Below, piece after piece: positions 22,848 through 33,803 of a stretch of DNA of 64,000 nt. Numbering within the stretch: position 1 is the stretch's first letter; every line of letters begins with the position of its first letter. The stretch spans positions 6,856,952-6,920,951 of the forward strand of contig OX155976.1 in assembly GCA_944548615.1 (NCBI GenBank), in the 5' to 3' direction. Below the pieces are notes generated by a model, which worked only from the letters and a program-made list of their open reading frames with translations, was not told where the DNA came from and made no database searches. The position numbers were made by a program, and so were the translations under genes. This DNA comes from Micropterix aruncella (taxonomy: Eukaryota; Arthropoda; Insecta; Lepidoptera; Micropterigidae).

Positions 22848-23462
22848 TGTAGGAGCCTATCGCTCCACTACCCACAACAAAAAAGTTAATTTCACAGAAT
22901 AGAAAACTGCAGACTCGCTCAGACATACACGAGTCAGCTGCGGTTAATTTCCAACTAAATTTGGCAAATTATGCCCAGGCAAGCCGATGACTCATGCCAT
23001 TTCTTCTAATCGATACACATGTCGCTTCCCTCTCCTATCTATTTACGTCACCGCTAAACGGTATAAAACGTAGTACATTACACATCTCTTCATCATTCCC
23101 TTGGTGGTCAAGTACACCTACACACCTCTACACATCATTCACTTTGACAGCTACGCGACTATACACATCATTATCAAGCAGTACCTACGTTATCCGCGAC
23201 ATCAAGCGTCAAGCCTCGCTCCTCGACTACACACTGCAAACACACTACCACGACTTCACCTCGCGCCCACACTACTACACAACGGCGAATCAACACACAA
23301 GGCGTTAAGGACTGGCGACTTCAACTCAACTATCTTCAACCTTCTGATTAAACTCTTCTACTTCGACATCCACGACTTTCATTAACGGAGCAACCTTCAT
23401 GATGAGAACCACCCTTCGCTCACAATCAATTGGAGTCCAGTGAAGGGTGGCCAATTCTCACA
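22848..23462 (+). mobile_element. solo LTR, copy 1, 4-bp TSD AAAT
   Basis: It starts TGTAGGAGCCTATCGCTCC and ends GGCCAATTCTCACA, 615 bp. A perfect AAAT duplication lies at 22844-22847 and 23463-23466. A TATAAAA promoter motif lies near 23062. A 4-bp duplication with TG...CA ends points to a gypsy-group integrase. The internal region has been lost, as expected from LTR-LTR recombination. Confidence 0.9.
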
Positions 23463-23723
23463 AAATAATGCAAATTTTCAACTTTACCATGAATTCACAA
23501 ACGGAAATAATTGAGCAAAAACAAACGACGAAAAGACAAATAAACAGCTGATTCTTGAAAAAAATAGCATGGCCTTGAATTAAAATTTATTTGAATTTGA
23601 ACTCAAACCCAAGTTATACAAGTTCAAAGTAGCCAGTGTGAACAAACAGCGATTGCATAGGTAAAGACCCGATATTATGTTTATGTTTGCCGATGATATT
23701 AAATTGTACATGTCCACTGGAAC

Positions 23724-24495
23724 TAGTGATGGGCGTGATTCTCAATTTTAAATCACGCAACAATCACGTTAGTGGTATTTTTTCACGCGTGATAATAACT
23801 GCTACTCGTGATTTTCGTGATTGTACTGAAATGTACTGTGAAACGTTAAGTAACAAAGTTTCGTCAATGTGATAACTGATAACAGAAACGCGCATTATAT
23901 TTGCTTAATATTTATTAGTAATTAGAAGAATTAGCGTTCAGAAAGATTATCTCTCTTGCTCTTTTGGTGCTAAGCCGAGTTCGTCTTTCTGAAATAATGT
24001 TATTTTATTGCTTTAATAAATCATGAGCAAACTCATTTACACGAACGATTACGACACGAGCGATAACAGTGTCCAAATTCATGCGACAACAGTGTCCAAA
24101 TTCACGTTACGTACGAAATGAACGCGCCACTCACCAGTCATCGTCCAGCCGGCGCGGGCGTTCGCCCAGAACGAACGGCAAATCACTGATCCACTGATCG
24201 CCGATCACATCAAGAATGAACGAAACCAAATGAACGGTTCAATTAGGCGCTCACCGATCATCGTTCAGTGGCGCGCCGCGCGGTCGTTCGACGGCGTTCA
24301 GTGAGAACGGCCAATCACTGATCATATAATCACGCGTGATCGGTCGCGTCGTAGCGGCGCCGAGTGATGGCAACGCGGTGCTGTTCGTAGCCGTGATTCA
24401 AATAGCATGTTCTTTCGAATTCTCGTAACGCGTTCTTCGTGATTGCAAATATCACACGTTATTGTTATTGCTATTCGTGATCACACCCATCACTA
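23724..24495. mobile_element. non-autonomous hAT element with 8-bp TSD inside a LINE
   Basis: The ends TAGTGATGGGCGTGATT and complement of GTGATCACACCCATCACTA form hAT-type inverted repeats. The 8-bp duplication ACTGGAAC lies at 23716-23723 and 24496-24503. The 772-bp interior has no transposase but contains clustered variants of cactgatc/cgatcatc and gttcagtg words, likely subterminal binding-type repeats. Removing the element and one duplication restores the LINE frame. Confidence 0.93.
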
Positions 24496-24503
24496 ACTGG
24501 AAC

Positions 24504-25317
24504 TGCTGAGGCCTGCAAGCTTTTCCAGCGTGATATTGATGCCGTCTGGTCTTGGAGCCAGAATAAAAATCTCTCATTCAATATATCCAAATGTTCAGTG
24601 ATGACATATACTAGATCGACCGCACCTCTGATGTATGATTACTCCATCACTGAAGAGGTGCTAACTAGGGTTGAGAAGGTAAAGGATCTAGGAGTTCTCT
24701 TTGATTCCCAGCTTACATTCAAGGAGCACATTGCTGATTTGTCCAAGTCCTCTTTTAAGCTACTAGGATTTGTTATTCGCAACCTAAAGCATTTTCACAA
24801 TGTACGGGTTATGCATACATTGTATAATTCAATTGTGAGAAGTAGATTAGAAACGAATGCAGTTATATGGAATCCACATCAGGATCATTATATCACTATG
24901 TTGGAAAAAATTCAAAAATGTTTCTTACGCTTTATATATTTCAAGCAGTACGGATATTATCCGTACTTATACCCTACTAGTTTTCTACTAGGCATGGTGG
25001 GCTATAACTCTCTTAAGTTGCGTAGAGAAATGCTCGCCATGGCCTACGTTTTCAAGCTGATCCGGGGAAGAGTTGATAATCCTAGCATGCTAGCGAAGGT
25101 TTGTCTCTTTGTTCCGGACAATTATAATCGTGCTCGCACTCATAATCTATTTGCGGAGCCGTCCTCGCGCACCAACCTAAGTCGATGGAGTCTGCTTACC
25201 CGTGCTTTGCGTCACATAAATGCGCTATGTTCGACAGCGGCAGACTTTGATATTTTTACAGCGAGCCCGCATCTCTTCAAGGTGTGGGCATTGCGCTACT
25301 TGTTTATGTCAGAATAA
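24504..25317 (+). pseudogene. LINE reverse transcriptase thumb and C-terminal domain
   Basis: The frame is open for about 270 codons after the hAT insertion. It reads LSFNISKCSVMTYTRST, VKDLGVLFDSQLTFKEHI, SIVRSRLETNAVIWNPHQ and LEKIQKCFLRFIYFKQYGYYP. These are the standard post-FADD motifs of Jockey-clade RTs (KC..M...R; K.LGV..D..L.F..HI; L.Y.S..W.P; E..Q..F.R). It is scored a pseudogene because the N-terminal endonuclease and most of RT are missing. Confidence 0.88.
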
Positions 25318-25611
25318 AATAAATTGTTTTCACTCTTTTTGTACCGTAAGTTTGTAAGTTTTTTAACATGATTAATGCCTTATTTGTATTTAATGCTTAT
25401 TTAAACATGTTGTGTATGTACTTGTAAGAATTCTATTATTTTTTAAATTTATGTGTATATTGCATATCAACGGATTGGTATAAACTGTTAAGTTGATCTG
25501 CTAATGAAATAAATAAATAAATAAATAAATAAAATCTTATATATTTTATTATCTATGCTGCAGGTTTTTTCCTATCAGCTGATTTCTTCGATTCCTCGTA
25601 ATTTCTTTTAA

Positions 25612-25873
25612 CCCTTCAGGCCTCGGCCCCTCAGCCGATTAAAAAGTTGAAGACCCAAAAAAAATTAGTGAAAATTGGTAAAAAAATTGAATTATAACAC
25701 TGTCTCATCAAAATATTAATTACTGCCAAACCACTGTACCCATAATTAAAATGAAACATATTAACATAATAAAACATAATAAAATAAAACAAATTAAATT
25801 AAAATAAAATTAAAACGGAGCCGTCACTCTGATTCGTGTTGTGGCCGATATCGGCCAATCGGGGCTTGAGGGG
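25612..25873. mobile_element. piggyBac-type MITE, copy 1, TTAA flanks
   Basis: Inverted ends CCCTTCAGGCC and complement of GGCTTGAGGGG are bracketed by TTAA at 25608-25611 and 25874-25877, the fixed piggyBac target. The interior contains TGTGGCCGATATCGGCC. It is 262 bp and non-coding. A sister copy lies at 34296-34558. Confidence 0.88.
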
Positions 25874-25877
25874 TTAA

Positions 25878-27015
25878 GTATGAATCTGGTACAATCATCT
25901 GTGCATTCTCGGATGATTTGTTTTTCTCGGTTGACGGTTTCGATTTCCGCTGCGCGTCATTCATGACATTCTTAAGAGCCTTATTACAAAATAGCGTAGG
26001 TATTCTTTTAAAATGAGTTGAAAAAATGAACGCATTTTTTTTGGATGTAACTATAAAAGATAGGATAAATAAATAAATAAATAAATAAATAACTATTTAA
26101 CCCTGGGAGAAAACCGCGGCACTGAGCGCTCTTCTCTTGCGCAAGCAAATATATACACAATTTCTAATTGTTTTTTGCAGTGTTTTCTCCTTTCTAATGA
26201 CAATAATTTATATTATGTCGTATTGCTAAAAGAGTGAACTTTAATATAGTATAAGTATTATATAAGAATCTTATTTTATTTCTGAGAAAATTAGAATGAT
26301 ACAGGAAGATTTTTTTTTAATTTTGTGTAATTGTAAGTAATGTATACCTTGGATATGTGGTCAAAAAACGAAAAAATAAAGCCGTAGTGTACATCAAGAA
26401 TACATGACGGACATAAAAAAAAATAGTATACGGTTTTCGTTGTAGTGATATTACTGTATTAAGGAGCTCAAAGTTTGCCTTCCGAGCGTTTTACGAATAA
26501 CGACTTTCGGAAAATGGGCTGAATAAGTAAATAATATTCGTTATATCTAAAATTAAAGGCCGCTATGGTCAACATCAAGAAATGGTCCAGGTAATTCAGT
26601 AATTAAAGTTTGTAGAAATCTCTTCATTTCTTGGAATTAGAACGCCAAAAATCCACTTTTCTTGCCTTTCTGGAAAAAATATGTGATAGGGCTCTTAAAC
26701 ACATGGGGCTTACCTCGTGTATCCAGTTTCCTCGCTATTCACATTACTAAATCGTTCAATCTTCGCACCGCGCTCGACCTAAATCACACGAGGCGACATT
26801 TTAACGCATGCGGTCGGCGTTATAAATTATAAATCGGTCGGTCTATTTGAAGAAACACCGGGGATCTGAATCACACCCTGCGGGACGCCTAACGCTTGAA
26901 ATATAGAGCTACTTAACGACCATTTTAAAGTGACCGATAGTTCTGATGCTGATGTCACTGCAGCAATTTTAGATAGCCTACTACAATCTCAAACGCAGAA
27001 TTCAAATGCATATTG
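25878..27015. other. AT-rich spacer with (AAAT)n
   Basis: (AAAT)n lies at 26065-26090, possibly an old LINE tail. No coding motif is seen in the rest. Confidence 0.5.
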
Positions 27016-27019
27016 CTTT

Positions 27020-27619
27020 TGTGAGGTAGGCCACCCTGCACATAGACTCCAATTGCTCGTGAGTGCAAGGTGGGTCTCATCAATGAATTTTCTCCGTATT
27101 GAAAGTCGATGGTTGAAGAAGTTGAAGTATTTATTCAGAAGGTATGTGATCGGTTGCCAGTTTGTAACGTGTGTAGATATTTCGCCGGTGTGTAGGTAGT
27201 GTGGGCTCGAGGTGATGTGTCGCGGTAGTGTATCCGAAGTGTGAAGCGCCGCGATAGATTTGAAGATAATGATGATCGCGTATACTATGCGTAGTTGTTG
27301 TCGACTCGAAGATAAAGAAGAGCGCGAGTACTCGTGGACGATGCGGTTAACTGCCGCCAAAGGATGATGAAGTATCGAGCGACTGTACTGCTTTTTATAT
27401 GATATGTATGATGCAATATTCAATGAGTGGGGGAGAATAAGTGTGTCCATTCTTATCGATCAGAAGAAAGGGCATTAGTCACAGGCTGAGTGTGCGGTAA
27501 ATGCCGAATTTAGTTGGAATTTAATTGCAGTTGCCTCGTGTATATTTGAGCGTATTTGCAGTTTCGATTCTAGAGAAATTACTTCTTTTGTTGACTGATA
27601 TGTGGGCGAAGTCCTCACA
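27020..27619 (-). mobile_element. solo LTR, copy 5, 4-bp TSD CTTT
   Basis: On the minus strand it starts TGTGAGGACTTCGCCCACA and ends GGGTGGCCTACCTCACA. CTTT lies at 27016-27019 and 27620-27623. A TATAAAA-like box in minus sense lies near 27395. Length is 600 bp. Confidence 0.9.
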
Positions 27620-27694
27620 CTTTCTTAAACTTATTGTCATTTTTCAAGACAGCGTTGTCTATATTACATATTATACTACCGCTCAAAAGTATTT

Positions 27695-27720
27695 GGGCAC
27701 CCACTTTTTATTGTACTGAT
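27695..27720. repeat. possible orphan Tc1-type terminal repeat
   Basis: CCGCTCAAAAGTATTTGGGC resembles Tc1-element ends of the type 'xxGgTCAAAAGTxTTxGG'. No partner end was found. Confidence 0.35.
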
Positions 27721-27772
27721 TATATAAAAGGTATTAAAAAAAACTGTTTTTAAGAACATTTGGGTACAATTA

Positions 27773-27866
27773 TAAATAGGATAGAAAACAAATTTATCGC
27801 GTGAAATTTGTAGCACCCGACGTTTCGGTGACGTTGCAGCCGCCGTTGTCCAGGATAGACTAAAGA
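27773..27866 (-). repeat. Penelope-like element tail fragment (copy 1)
   Basis: In minus sense it reads GGACAACGGCGGCTGCAACG, then CACCGAAACGTCGGGTGC and a CTATTTATAATTGTAC tail. The same approximately 95-bp block is at 51222-51335 next to a putative Penelope-like coding end, and at 59535-59637. Confidence 0.5.
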
Positions 27867-27894
27867 GCTGTCAATCCGTTGTTTTGCGGGTATG

Positions 27895-28247
27895 TCTCTT
27901 GGATTTAACTTGTGAGGAACCCAATGCCCTTCTTTTGAATGACTCCCATAGATTTTAAACGTCTTGAAACGGTTGAGGGATGAACATTAAGCACTTCACT
28001 TATCTTTGACAGCGTCAGACTCGAATCTTCATGGAGTATGGATTCCAAATCGGCTTCTTCAAATTTTTGCTCCTGGCCTGGGCGCTCTTTGTCTCGCACA
28101 TCGAAATAACCACTTTTGAATCGGAGAAACCAAGTCCTTTCTGTCGGAGTAAATTCCCCGTAAGCCTCCAGCAATAATCTATGACATTCTGCGGCAGAAA
28201 AGCATTGCTTCCCGCAAATGATGTTTTGTCGGCTCAAATTTCGACAT
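27895..28247 (-). pseudogene. mariner transposase N-terminal part, frameshifted and 3'-truncated
   Basis: The natural start is the minus ATG at 28247 (MSKFEPTKHHLREAMLFCRR). It then hits a stop; a second frame takes over with CHRLLLEAYGEFTPTERTW, FKSGYFDVRDKERPG, and STVSRRLKSMGVIQKKG, ending near 27905. These are the two helix-turn-helix DNA-binding regions and the linker of Mos1-type mariners. The DD34D catalytic domain is absent. A small indel near 28190 explains the frame change. Confidence 0.88.
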
Positions 28248-28881
28248 CTTCGAAGCTAACAAAATTACCGTTGTTGACACTTCAACGAAATGACACAGAC
28301 TGATAATTGAAGACACAGACTGATAATGATGACGCTTTGACATGAAATATTTTGCAATTTGGTAAATGTCTAGAAATATAAGTTACGGTATTTCTTAGGA
28401 AATCTAAATTATCAATGCAAGGTCCTAAAATACATTTGTAGATACTATAGATAGTGTAAAAAACCATTTATAGATATTGTAAAAAAAACAATATGTCGAA
28501 TAGCTGATTCTGTTCCTTTATGAGAGGTTTTGGTAATTTATGTATTATATTAATGCCTAGTATATGTATAAGTTTCCACAATATGTAAAGATTTTTAAAA
28601 ATAAAGTGAACTGAACTCCGCCATATACATTTTCATATTAATCAACCGACGTTCGTCGAGGATCTAGTAGTAGCTAAAAGCTTGCTAGTACTTTAATATG
28701 GCAAACGCACACACATAATATAATATAATCTATAATATATAATAACTTAAATCTAATTAATACTTATTAAACAATACAACAGTACCTACTATAAATATTT
28801 ATATGTACATATACAGGATGAGTTTTTAATAAGTGACATCCCTGAAATGGGTGAATCACTACGAGAAAATAAGCAACTTTT
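28248..28881. other. AT-rich spacer with a short duplication
   Basis: The 20-base unit GACACAGACTGATAAT occurs twice at 28291-28330 beside the mariner start. Otherwise nothing coding is recognised. Confidence 0.5.
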
Positions 28882-29114
28882 AACAACAAATTGTTGAATC
28901 AAATAATATATTAACATTATTTTAAAATTACATTTTATTCTAAATGATTTACAACAGTTTATCAATCTATCAACTGTTTTATTTGACCTTGCTAATGGAT
29001 CGAAGTCGTTAACCTCGGCGGCATTAAATGGCGTTTAATAAAACAATAGTCGCGAAGCAAGGATGTAATTTTAAAATAATTTTATTATATTATTTCTTTT
29101 AACAATTTGTTGTT
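28882..29114. repeat. 51-bp inverted repeat, MITE-like
   Basis: Arms at 28882-28932 and 29064-29114 are complementary at most positions (AACAACAAATTGTT paired with AACAATTTGTTGTT at the outer ends, ATTTTAAAATTACA at the inner ends). They enclose about 130 bp. Repeat A copy 4 starts only 8 bases further on and may have cut off the rest. Confidence 0.75.
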
Positions 29115-29121
29115 ATTTCCA

Positions 29122-29755
29122 TTCTGTTTCAGGGTCGGTCATACTCACGGGTCAACACCCATCCGATGGCCTCCACGCATGGGGTGCGAGCCTGGGTAGG
29201 ATTGATTGATTGACACTGGGTCAACCAGTCTCCCCTGGGAATCAATCCTCTGGCGCTCCTGGACGGTCTGCGCACCGAGCGGCGCAAGCCAATCGATTGT
29301 GCTCTCCGACTAACAATCGGGGGAGTCTGGGAACTGTATTGTTTCCTATAGAGCGGGGGTAGTTGTCTACCTTACGGCGACTGCTCTTGAAATGACCATT
29401 GGCCATCCGATCCCGGTTCAGAGTCGGGCAAAGGACGCCTTGGTCCGCGATAGATTCGGTGCACTCCGTTTCACCGCTTCTTAAGGGAGAGGACCGCGCA
29501 AGCGACCTCGAACTCGGAACCAATCGAGAGACCGGAGAAATCTGGTCACAATTGGAAGTGAGGGCGCGAGTATCTCGAGCCCGCCGGGTTTATTCCTGGC
29601 TCACTCGCGGTAAGGCGTTGGACTCTCACGGGCTGTGACGTAGCTGGACGTAGAATTGTACTGTCCAAAGTCTTCTACGTTCACTGCAGGGCGACAGAAC
29701 GACTAATTTTTAAAACGTCCTGTGGTGACGGGCTCGCCCGTTGTAGTCGACACCG
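29122..29755 (-). repeat. repeat A copy 4, near full length
   Basis: In plus sense it runs from GGGTCGGTCATACTCACGGG to GCCCGTTGTAGTCGACACC. The CTAG terminus has been lost or mutated. Confidence 0.87.
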
Positions 29756-30334
29756 CAAGATGCTCGTACTGATTCACCCACTTCAAGGATTTTTTATCAT
29801 AAATTTACCATAACTCTCCAAATATCACGTAAAGTAATTGTCTTAAATGTCCAAATGTCTATAAACTGCCATAAATATATCATATTAAGTGTTAAATGAA
29901 AGGTCTGAGTGAGTACATTCCGGAAGTATACATCTATCTATATAGATAAATACCTAAACCACAAACATTTCATTAAAAAAAATGTAATAAAAATAATAAC
30001 TCACTTTCTGTAACGGCTCTGTAAATCCATATTCTATAACTACTATTCTAATCTATCTTTTGTAACTCCTGTATGTAAGAAAATGTAAAGTTAATGTAAT
30101 GTAATTGTTTTTTCTTGAAAGCATCGCTCCACAAGTATGCCGCATGTGCTGCACATGAAGGGGTTGTATTTTTAATTAAAACTTTGATGTGAGCCTTCAT
30201 GCTTTCATAATATGCATCATAGGATAGTATCAGCATCGTACATAGGGGAGTTTTTGCTCAGGCATGCGATGAGCCAATGGCAATAATAATGTTTACGTTA
30301 ATGTTTACCATAGCCCTTCTGCTGTAAACTGCAT
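29756..30334. other. AT-rich spacer
   Basis: Nothing is recognised. Perfect short inverted words ATCTATATAGAT lie near 29935-29946. Confidence 0.5.
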
Positions 30335-30550
30335 TGTTAACAACTGCGTTGGCCACGAAGACCCATTCTGTTGAGGGTTAGTCACACTCACGGGTCAATA
30401 CCCATCCGGCGGCCTCCACGCATGATGTGCGAGCCTGGGCAGGACTCTGGCCTTAGGGCTAATTTCCCCTACGAGTCAACCTTTTGGCGCTCCTGGACGG
30501 TCTGTGCACCGTGCGGCGTAAGTGAATCGATAGGGCACTCTGACTAACAT
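30335..30550 (-). repeat. repeat A copy 5, partial, inverted against copy 6
   Basis: It reads GTTGGCCACGAAGACCC to GGGCACTCTGACTAACA in plus sense, one third of the element, and is followed without a gap by copy 6 in the opposite orientation. Confidence 0.85.
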
Positions 30551-31195
30551 ATTGAGATGTCAACCACAACGGGCGAACCCGTCACCGCAGGACGTTTTAA
30601 CGATTCATCGTTCTATCGACCGTGCAGTGAGCGTAGAAGACTTTGGACATAACAAATCCGACGTCTAGCTACGCCACAACCCGTTAGAAGCCAACGCCTT
30701 ACCGCGAGTAGCCAGGTATGTTACCTGACCAATTGTGACCAGATTTCTCCGGTCTCTCGATTGGTTCCGAGTTCGAGGTCGCTTGCGCGGTCCTCTCCCT
30801 TATGAAGCGGTGAAACGGAGTATACTGAATCTATCGCGGACCAAGGCGTCCTTTGCCCGGCTGTTCACCTAGGATAGGATGGCCAATGGTCAATTCAAGA
30901 GCAGTCGCCATAAGGTACACAACCACCCCCGCTCTATAGGAAACAATACAGTTCCCAGACTCCCCCGACTGTTAGTCGGAGAGCACAATCGATTGGCTTG
31001 CGCCGCTCGGTGCGCAGACCGCCCAGGAGCGCCAGAGGTTTGATTCCCAGGGGAGACTGGTTGACCCAGTGTCCTACCGAGGTTCGCACCCCGTACGTGG
31101 AGGCCATCGGATGAGTGTTGACCCGTGAGTGTGACCGACCCTGAACACATGGGTCATCGTGGGCAACTCATCATGGGCCCGTTAGCTTATGTATA
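30551..31195 (+). repeat. repeat A copy 6, near full length with a small internal deletion
   Basis: It starts GAGATGTCAACCACAACGGG and runs to GTCATCGTGGGCAACTCATC. A few dozen bases near 30720 (the CAGCGGGCTTACACTC block) are missing compared with copy 3. Confidence 0.86.
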
Positions 31196-32299
31196 AACGC
31201 TGTATGTTAAGCAAATAAAATAAAAAAATAAAACAAGCTGCATAATAATATTTAAATTCTGCCGCACATTTTTATCAAAAATGAGCCGCCCGAGGCTAGA
31301 CGATAAACCACCCAAACGGGTTCGTTCTCCGACCAAAAGAGGTCGGTCATCGAATTAATTTTAAAAATTAATATTCAGATGAAATTATTTATTTATTTAT
31401 TTAGGTACATAGGATTAGGTATACAGTTCATTCATAGGTCATGTAATCTTATAATAATTATATAAATTATTTAATAATTAATATAGGGAGGTTTAACACA
31501 TCTTACCCTTTACTGCCAATAGCACATCTAACTAGGCGATAATTTGGCCCGTCTCTAGATGTGCATATTTTTATGCAATTTTAAGAAATGAAGTGTTTTT
31601 TTTAAAATAAATTATTTGGACCCACCACCTGTATATACACATAAATATACCAATTTTATAAAAAATATAGCTATGTAATAAATATATACATTTATAGTTG
31701 TAATTTATTAATTAATTAGTCCTTGGCTAATTGCCGGGAAGTCTTGGGGTGGCCAAATAATTTTGTTTTTGTTTCATTCATTCAGATTGCTATTGTTGAA
31801 AACTAAAAGAGGTTAGAAACTTGATCTTAGGAAGAGATCGTAAAAACTTAAGTACCAACATTTTTCCAACTAAACCATTCTTCGACGTTGCATAGAGAGA
31901 TACAACCGTAAAATGTTTTATTTCGATTCTCTCTATCTCTTCCCGATCAGGCTGGAGGGAGGGGGTGGGGGAGGGGGAGGGGGGGGGGGGGGTTCTGCGC
32001 AACGCTGGATGACATTCAGCTAGTATAATATATCCAGGCGATGCCAGCGCGGTCCAGGAGTTTTAACGACCGAAATTTTACACGTGATTTAAATCAGAAA
32101 TTTCATCGCTGCTGCCGTAAGGATGTTAAAAAAGAAGTAGATGAGATAAATGTATCTTTTCAAAGCAGCCAGGTGAATGAATATCTACAATTAAAGTGAA
32201 GAAAACGATTGCAATATCAAAGACATGCAGTCGATGATTAATATCGGAGAGAATATCGCATCATGCGGGTGAACAAACAGAGTTTGCAGACACTTACTG
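31196..32299. other. spacer with G-rich tract
   Basis: Nothing coding is recognised. A (TTTA)n stretch lies at 31387-31403. A G-rich tract at 31951-31992 holds runs of 3 to 14 G, and the complementary strand is C-rich. Confidence 0.6.
31951..31992 (+). repeat. poly-G-rich tract with quadruplex potential
   Basis: Several G runs separated by single T or A are followed by a near-homopolymer of G. At least four runs of three or more G within 42 bases meets the usual G-quadruplex pattern. Homopolymer length may also be a sequencing artefact. Confidence 0.7.
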
Positions 32300-32304
32300 T
32301 TAAA

Positions 32305-32680
32305 TAAATTAATAGTTTTAAAAAAACACTAAAAACACGCTTTACACGGCTATGATAAGATATTCCATCATGGAATGCCAGTGCCTATCTTCAGGCTTCA
32401 TCATCAGACCTTGAAACCTAATCGTGGTCAAAGTTCATTCCAAGACTTTTCTAACAAGTCCAAACACAGTTATGATACGATGTTCCATCATGAAGTTCCA
32501 GTTCATATCTTCCGACTCCATCATCAGATCAGTTCGACAGTACCATATTACTGTAATGTCATCAGAACTACATGCAGCTGCCAATTTTCATGACGCTACG
32601 ATCCTTGGAAGATGGTTAAATTAGTTACCTTAGATTTCATTACATAGTTAGTTACATACAGGTCGACCTAATAAAAGCGT
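32305..32680. mobile_element. longer version of the 8738-9011 MITE, with internal tandem units
   Basis: The right part including ACAGGTCGACCTAATAAAAG (32660-32679) matches the 8738 copy. Upstream it has an extra unit: CTATGATAAGATATTCCATC at 32352 and TTATGATACGATGTTCCATC at 32471 start two related units about 119 bp apart. The left end AAAACACGCTTTACACGG lacks the TTAGGTCGACC part of the expected inverted repeat. Confidence 0.75.
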
Positions 32681-32861
32681 TTTAATAAACTGTAGTGATC
32701 AATCAATCCAGCAGTTAATGGTTCCGTGCAGATTGGTCCATTTCACCTGGTCGTTACATTAGCTCGGCTCAACTCACGGTTTAAATCCCATCCGGTAGCC
32801 TCCTCGAATAGAGACGAACGTAGAAATGACGATTCCCTTGTCCCAGCTATATCGTAGACAG

Positions 32862-32945
32862 GGATACAGTATACCAGAATTATACCAGGGTATACTGTCT
32901 CCTTGTCACAGTATACTTGTCTAGGTATACAGTGACAGGGAGCTA
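32862..32945. repeat. cluster of inverted GTATAC words
   Basis: GGGATACAGTATACC, GGGTATACTGTCTCC, ACAGTATACTTG and GGTATACAGTGACAGGG lie within 80 bases and can pair with one another. It lies immediately beside repeat A copy 7. Confidence 0.65.
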
Positions 32946-33539
32946 ATGGGCCCTGTTACAGTTACGTAACTAAGACCCATGGTTTTAGGGTCGGTCAAAC
33001 TCATGGGTCACCACCCTACCCTATCCGGCGGCAGAAGTGCGAGCCAGGGTAAGACTCTCGCCCACGGGCCAGTTTCCTCTGGGAGTCAACCTTCAGGCGC
33101 CCCGTGCTGCGTCATTCAATCGATTGTGCATTCCGACCGAGAGTCGGGGGAGTCTGGAAACAGTACTGTCTCCTATAGAGCGGGGGTAGTTGTTAACCTT
33201 ACGGCAACTGCTCTTCAAACGACCAATCGGTTACCCGATACCGGGTGAACAACCAGGCAAAGGATTCCATGGTCCGCTATAGATTCGGTAGACACCGTAT
33301 CCCCGCTATGTAAAGGTGAGGACCGCGCAATCGAGCTAGATCCTGTAACCAGCAGGTAGGACGTATACTGATAGTTAATTCCAGACGAAGATATCCTTCC
33401 AAATTGGTAGTCAGGGGTCGAGGCATTCCGCCGGTTACCTTTCTCGGTGCCTCGCAGCAGGTCTTCTACGCTCACCTAACGAACAATCGTTAAAATTTCC
33501 TGATGTGACTGGTTCGCCCGTTGTAGTTGACAGCTCTAG
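32938..33539 (-). repeat. repeat A copy 7, near full length with intact CTAG terminus
   Basis: In plus sense it runs from GGGAGCTAATGGGCCCTG to GTTGTAGTTGACAGCTCTAG, followed by T. Copy 8 starts directly after it in the same orientation, so the two form a head-to-tail pair. Confidence 0.88.
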
Positions 33540-33803
33540 TTGCATCGTGGATCTGTTGCAGTTAGGCCACCAAGACCCATGTGTGAGGGTCGGCCAAACT
33601 AACGGGTGAACACCCATTCGGCAGCCTCCACGCAGATGTGCGAGCCCGGGTAGAATTCCACTAGGAATCGTCCTTCAGGCACTCCTGGACGGTTTGTGCA
33701 CCATGCGCCGTCAGTCAATCGATTGTTCATTCCGACTGATAGCCGTGGGAGTCTAGAAACGGCTTTGTTTCCTATAGAGCGGGGGCCGTTGTTTACCTTG
33801 ACA
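33540..33803 (-). repeat. repeat A copy 8, partial, tandem to copy 7
   Basis: It runs from GTTGCAGTTAGGCCACCAAG to CCTATAGAGCGGGGG, then breaks off next to a (GAT)n array. Confidence 0.83.

Larger units (their letters stand above)
23668..25535 (+). mobile_element. 5'-truncated Jockey-like LINE with 3' (AAAT)n tail
   Basis: The copy begins near the RT catalytic motif (FADDIKLY at 23684-23708), is interrupted by a hAT element at 23724-24503, resumes with ACKLFQRDIDAVWSW, and runs to a stop at 25315-25317. A 3' UTR of about 190 bp ends in (AAAT)n at 25508-25531. The 5' truncation and the tail fit target-primed reverse transcription. Confidence 0.87.
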
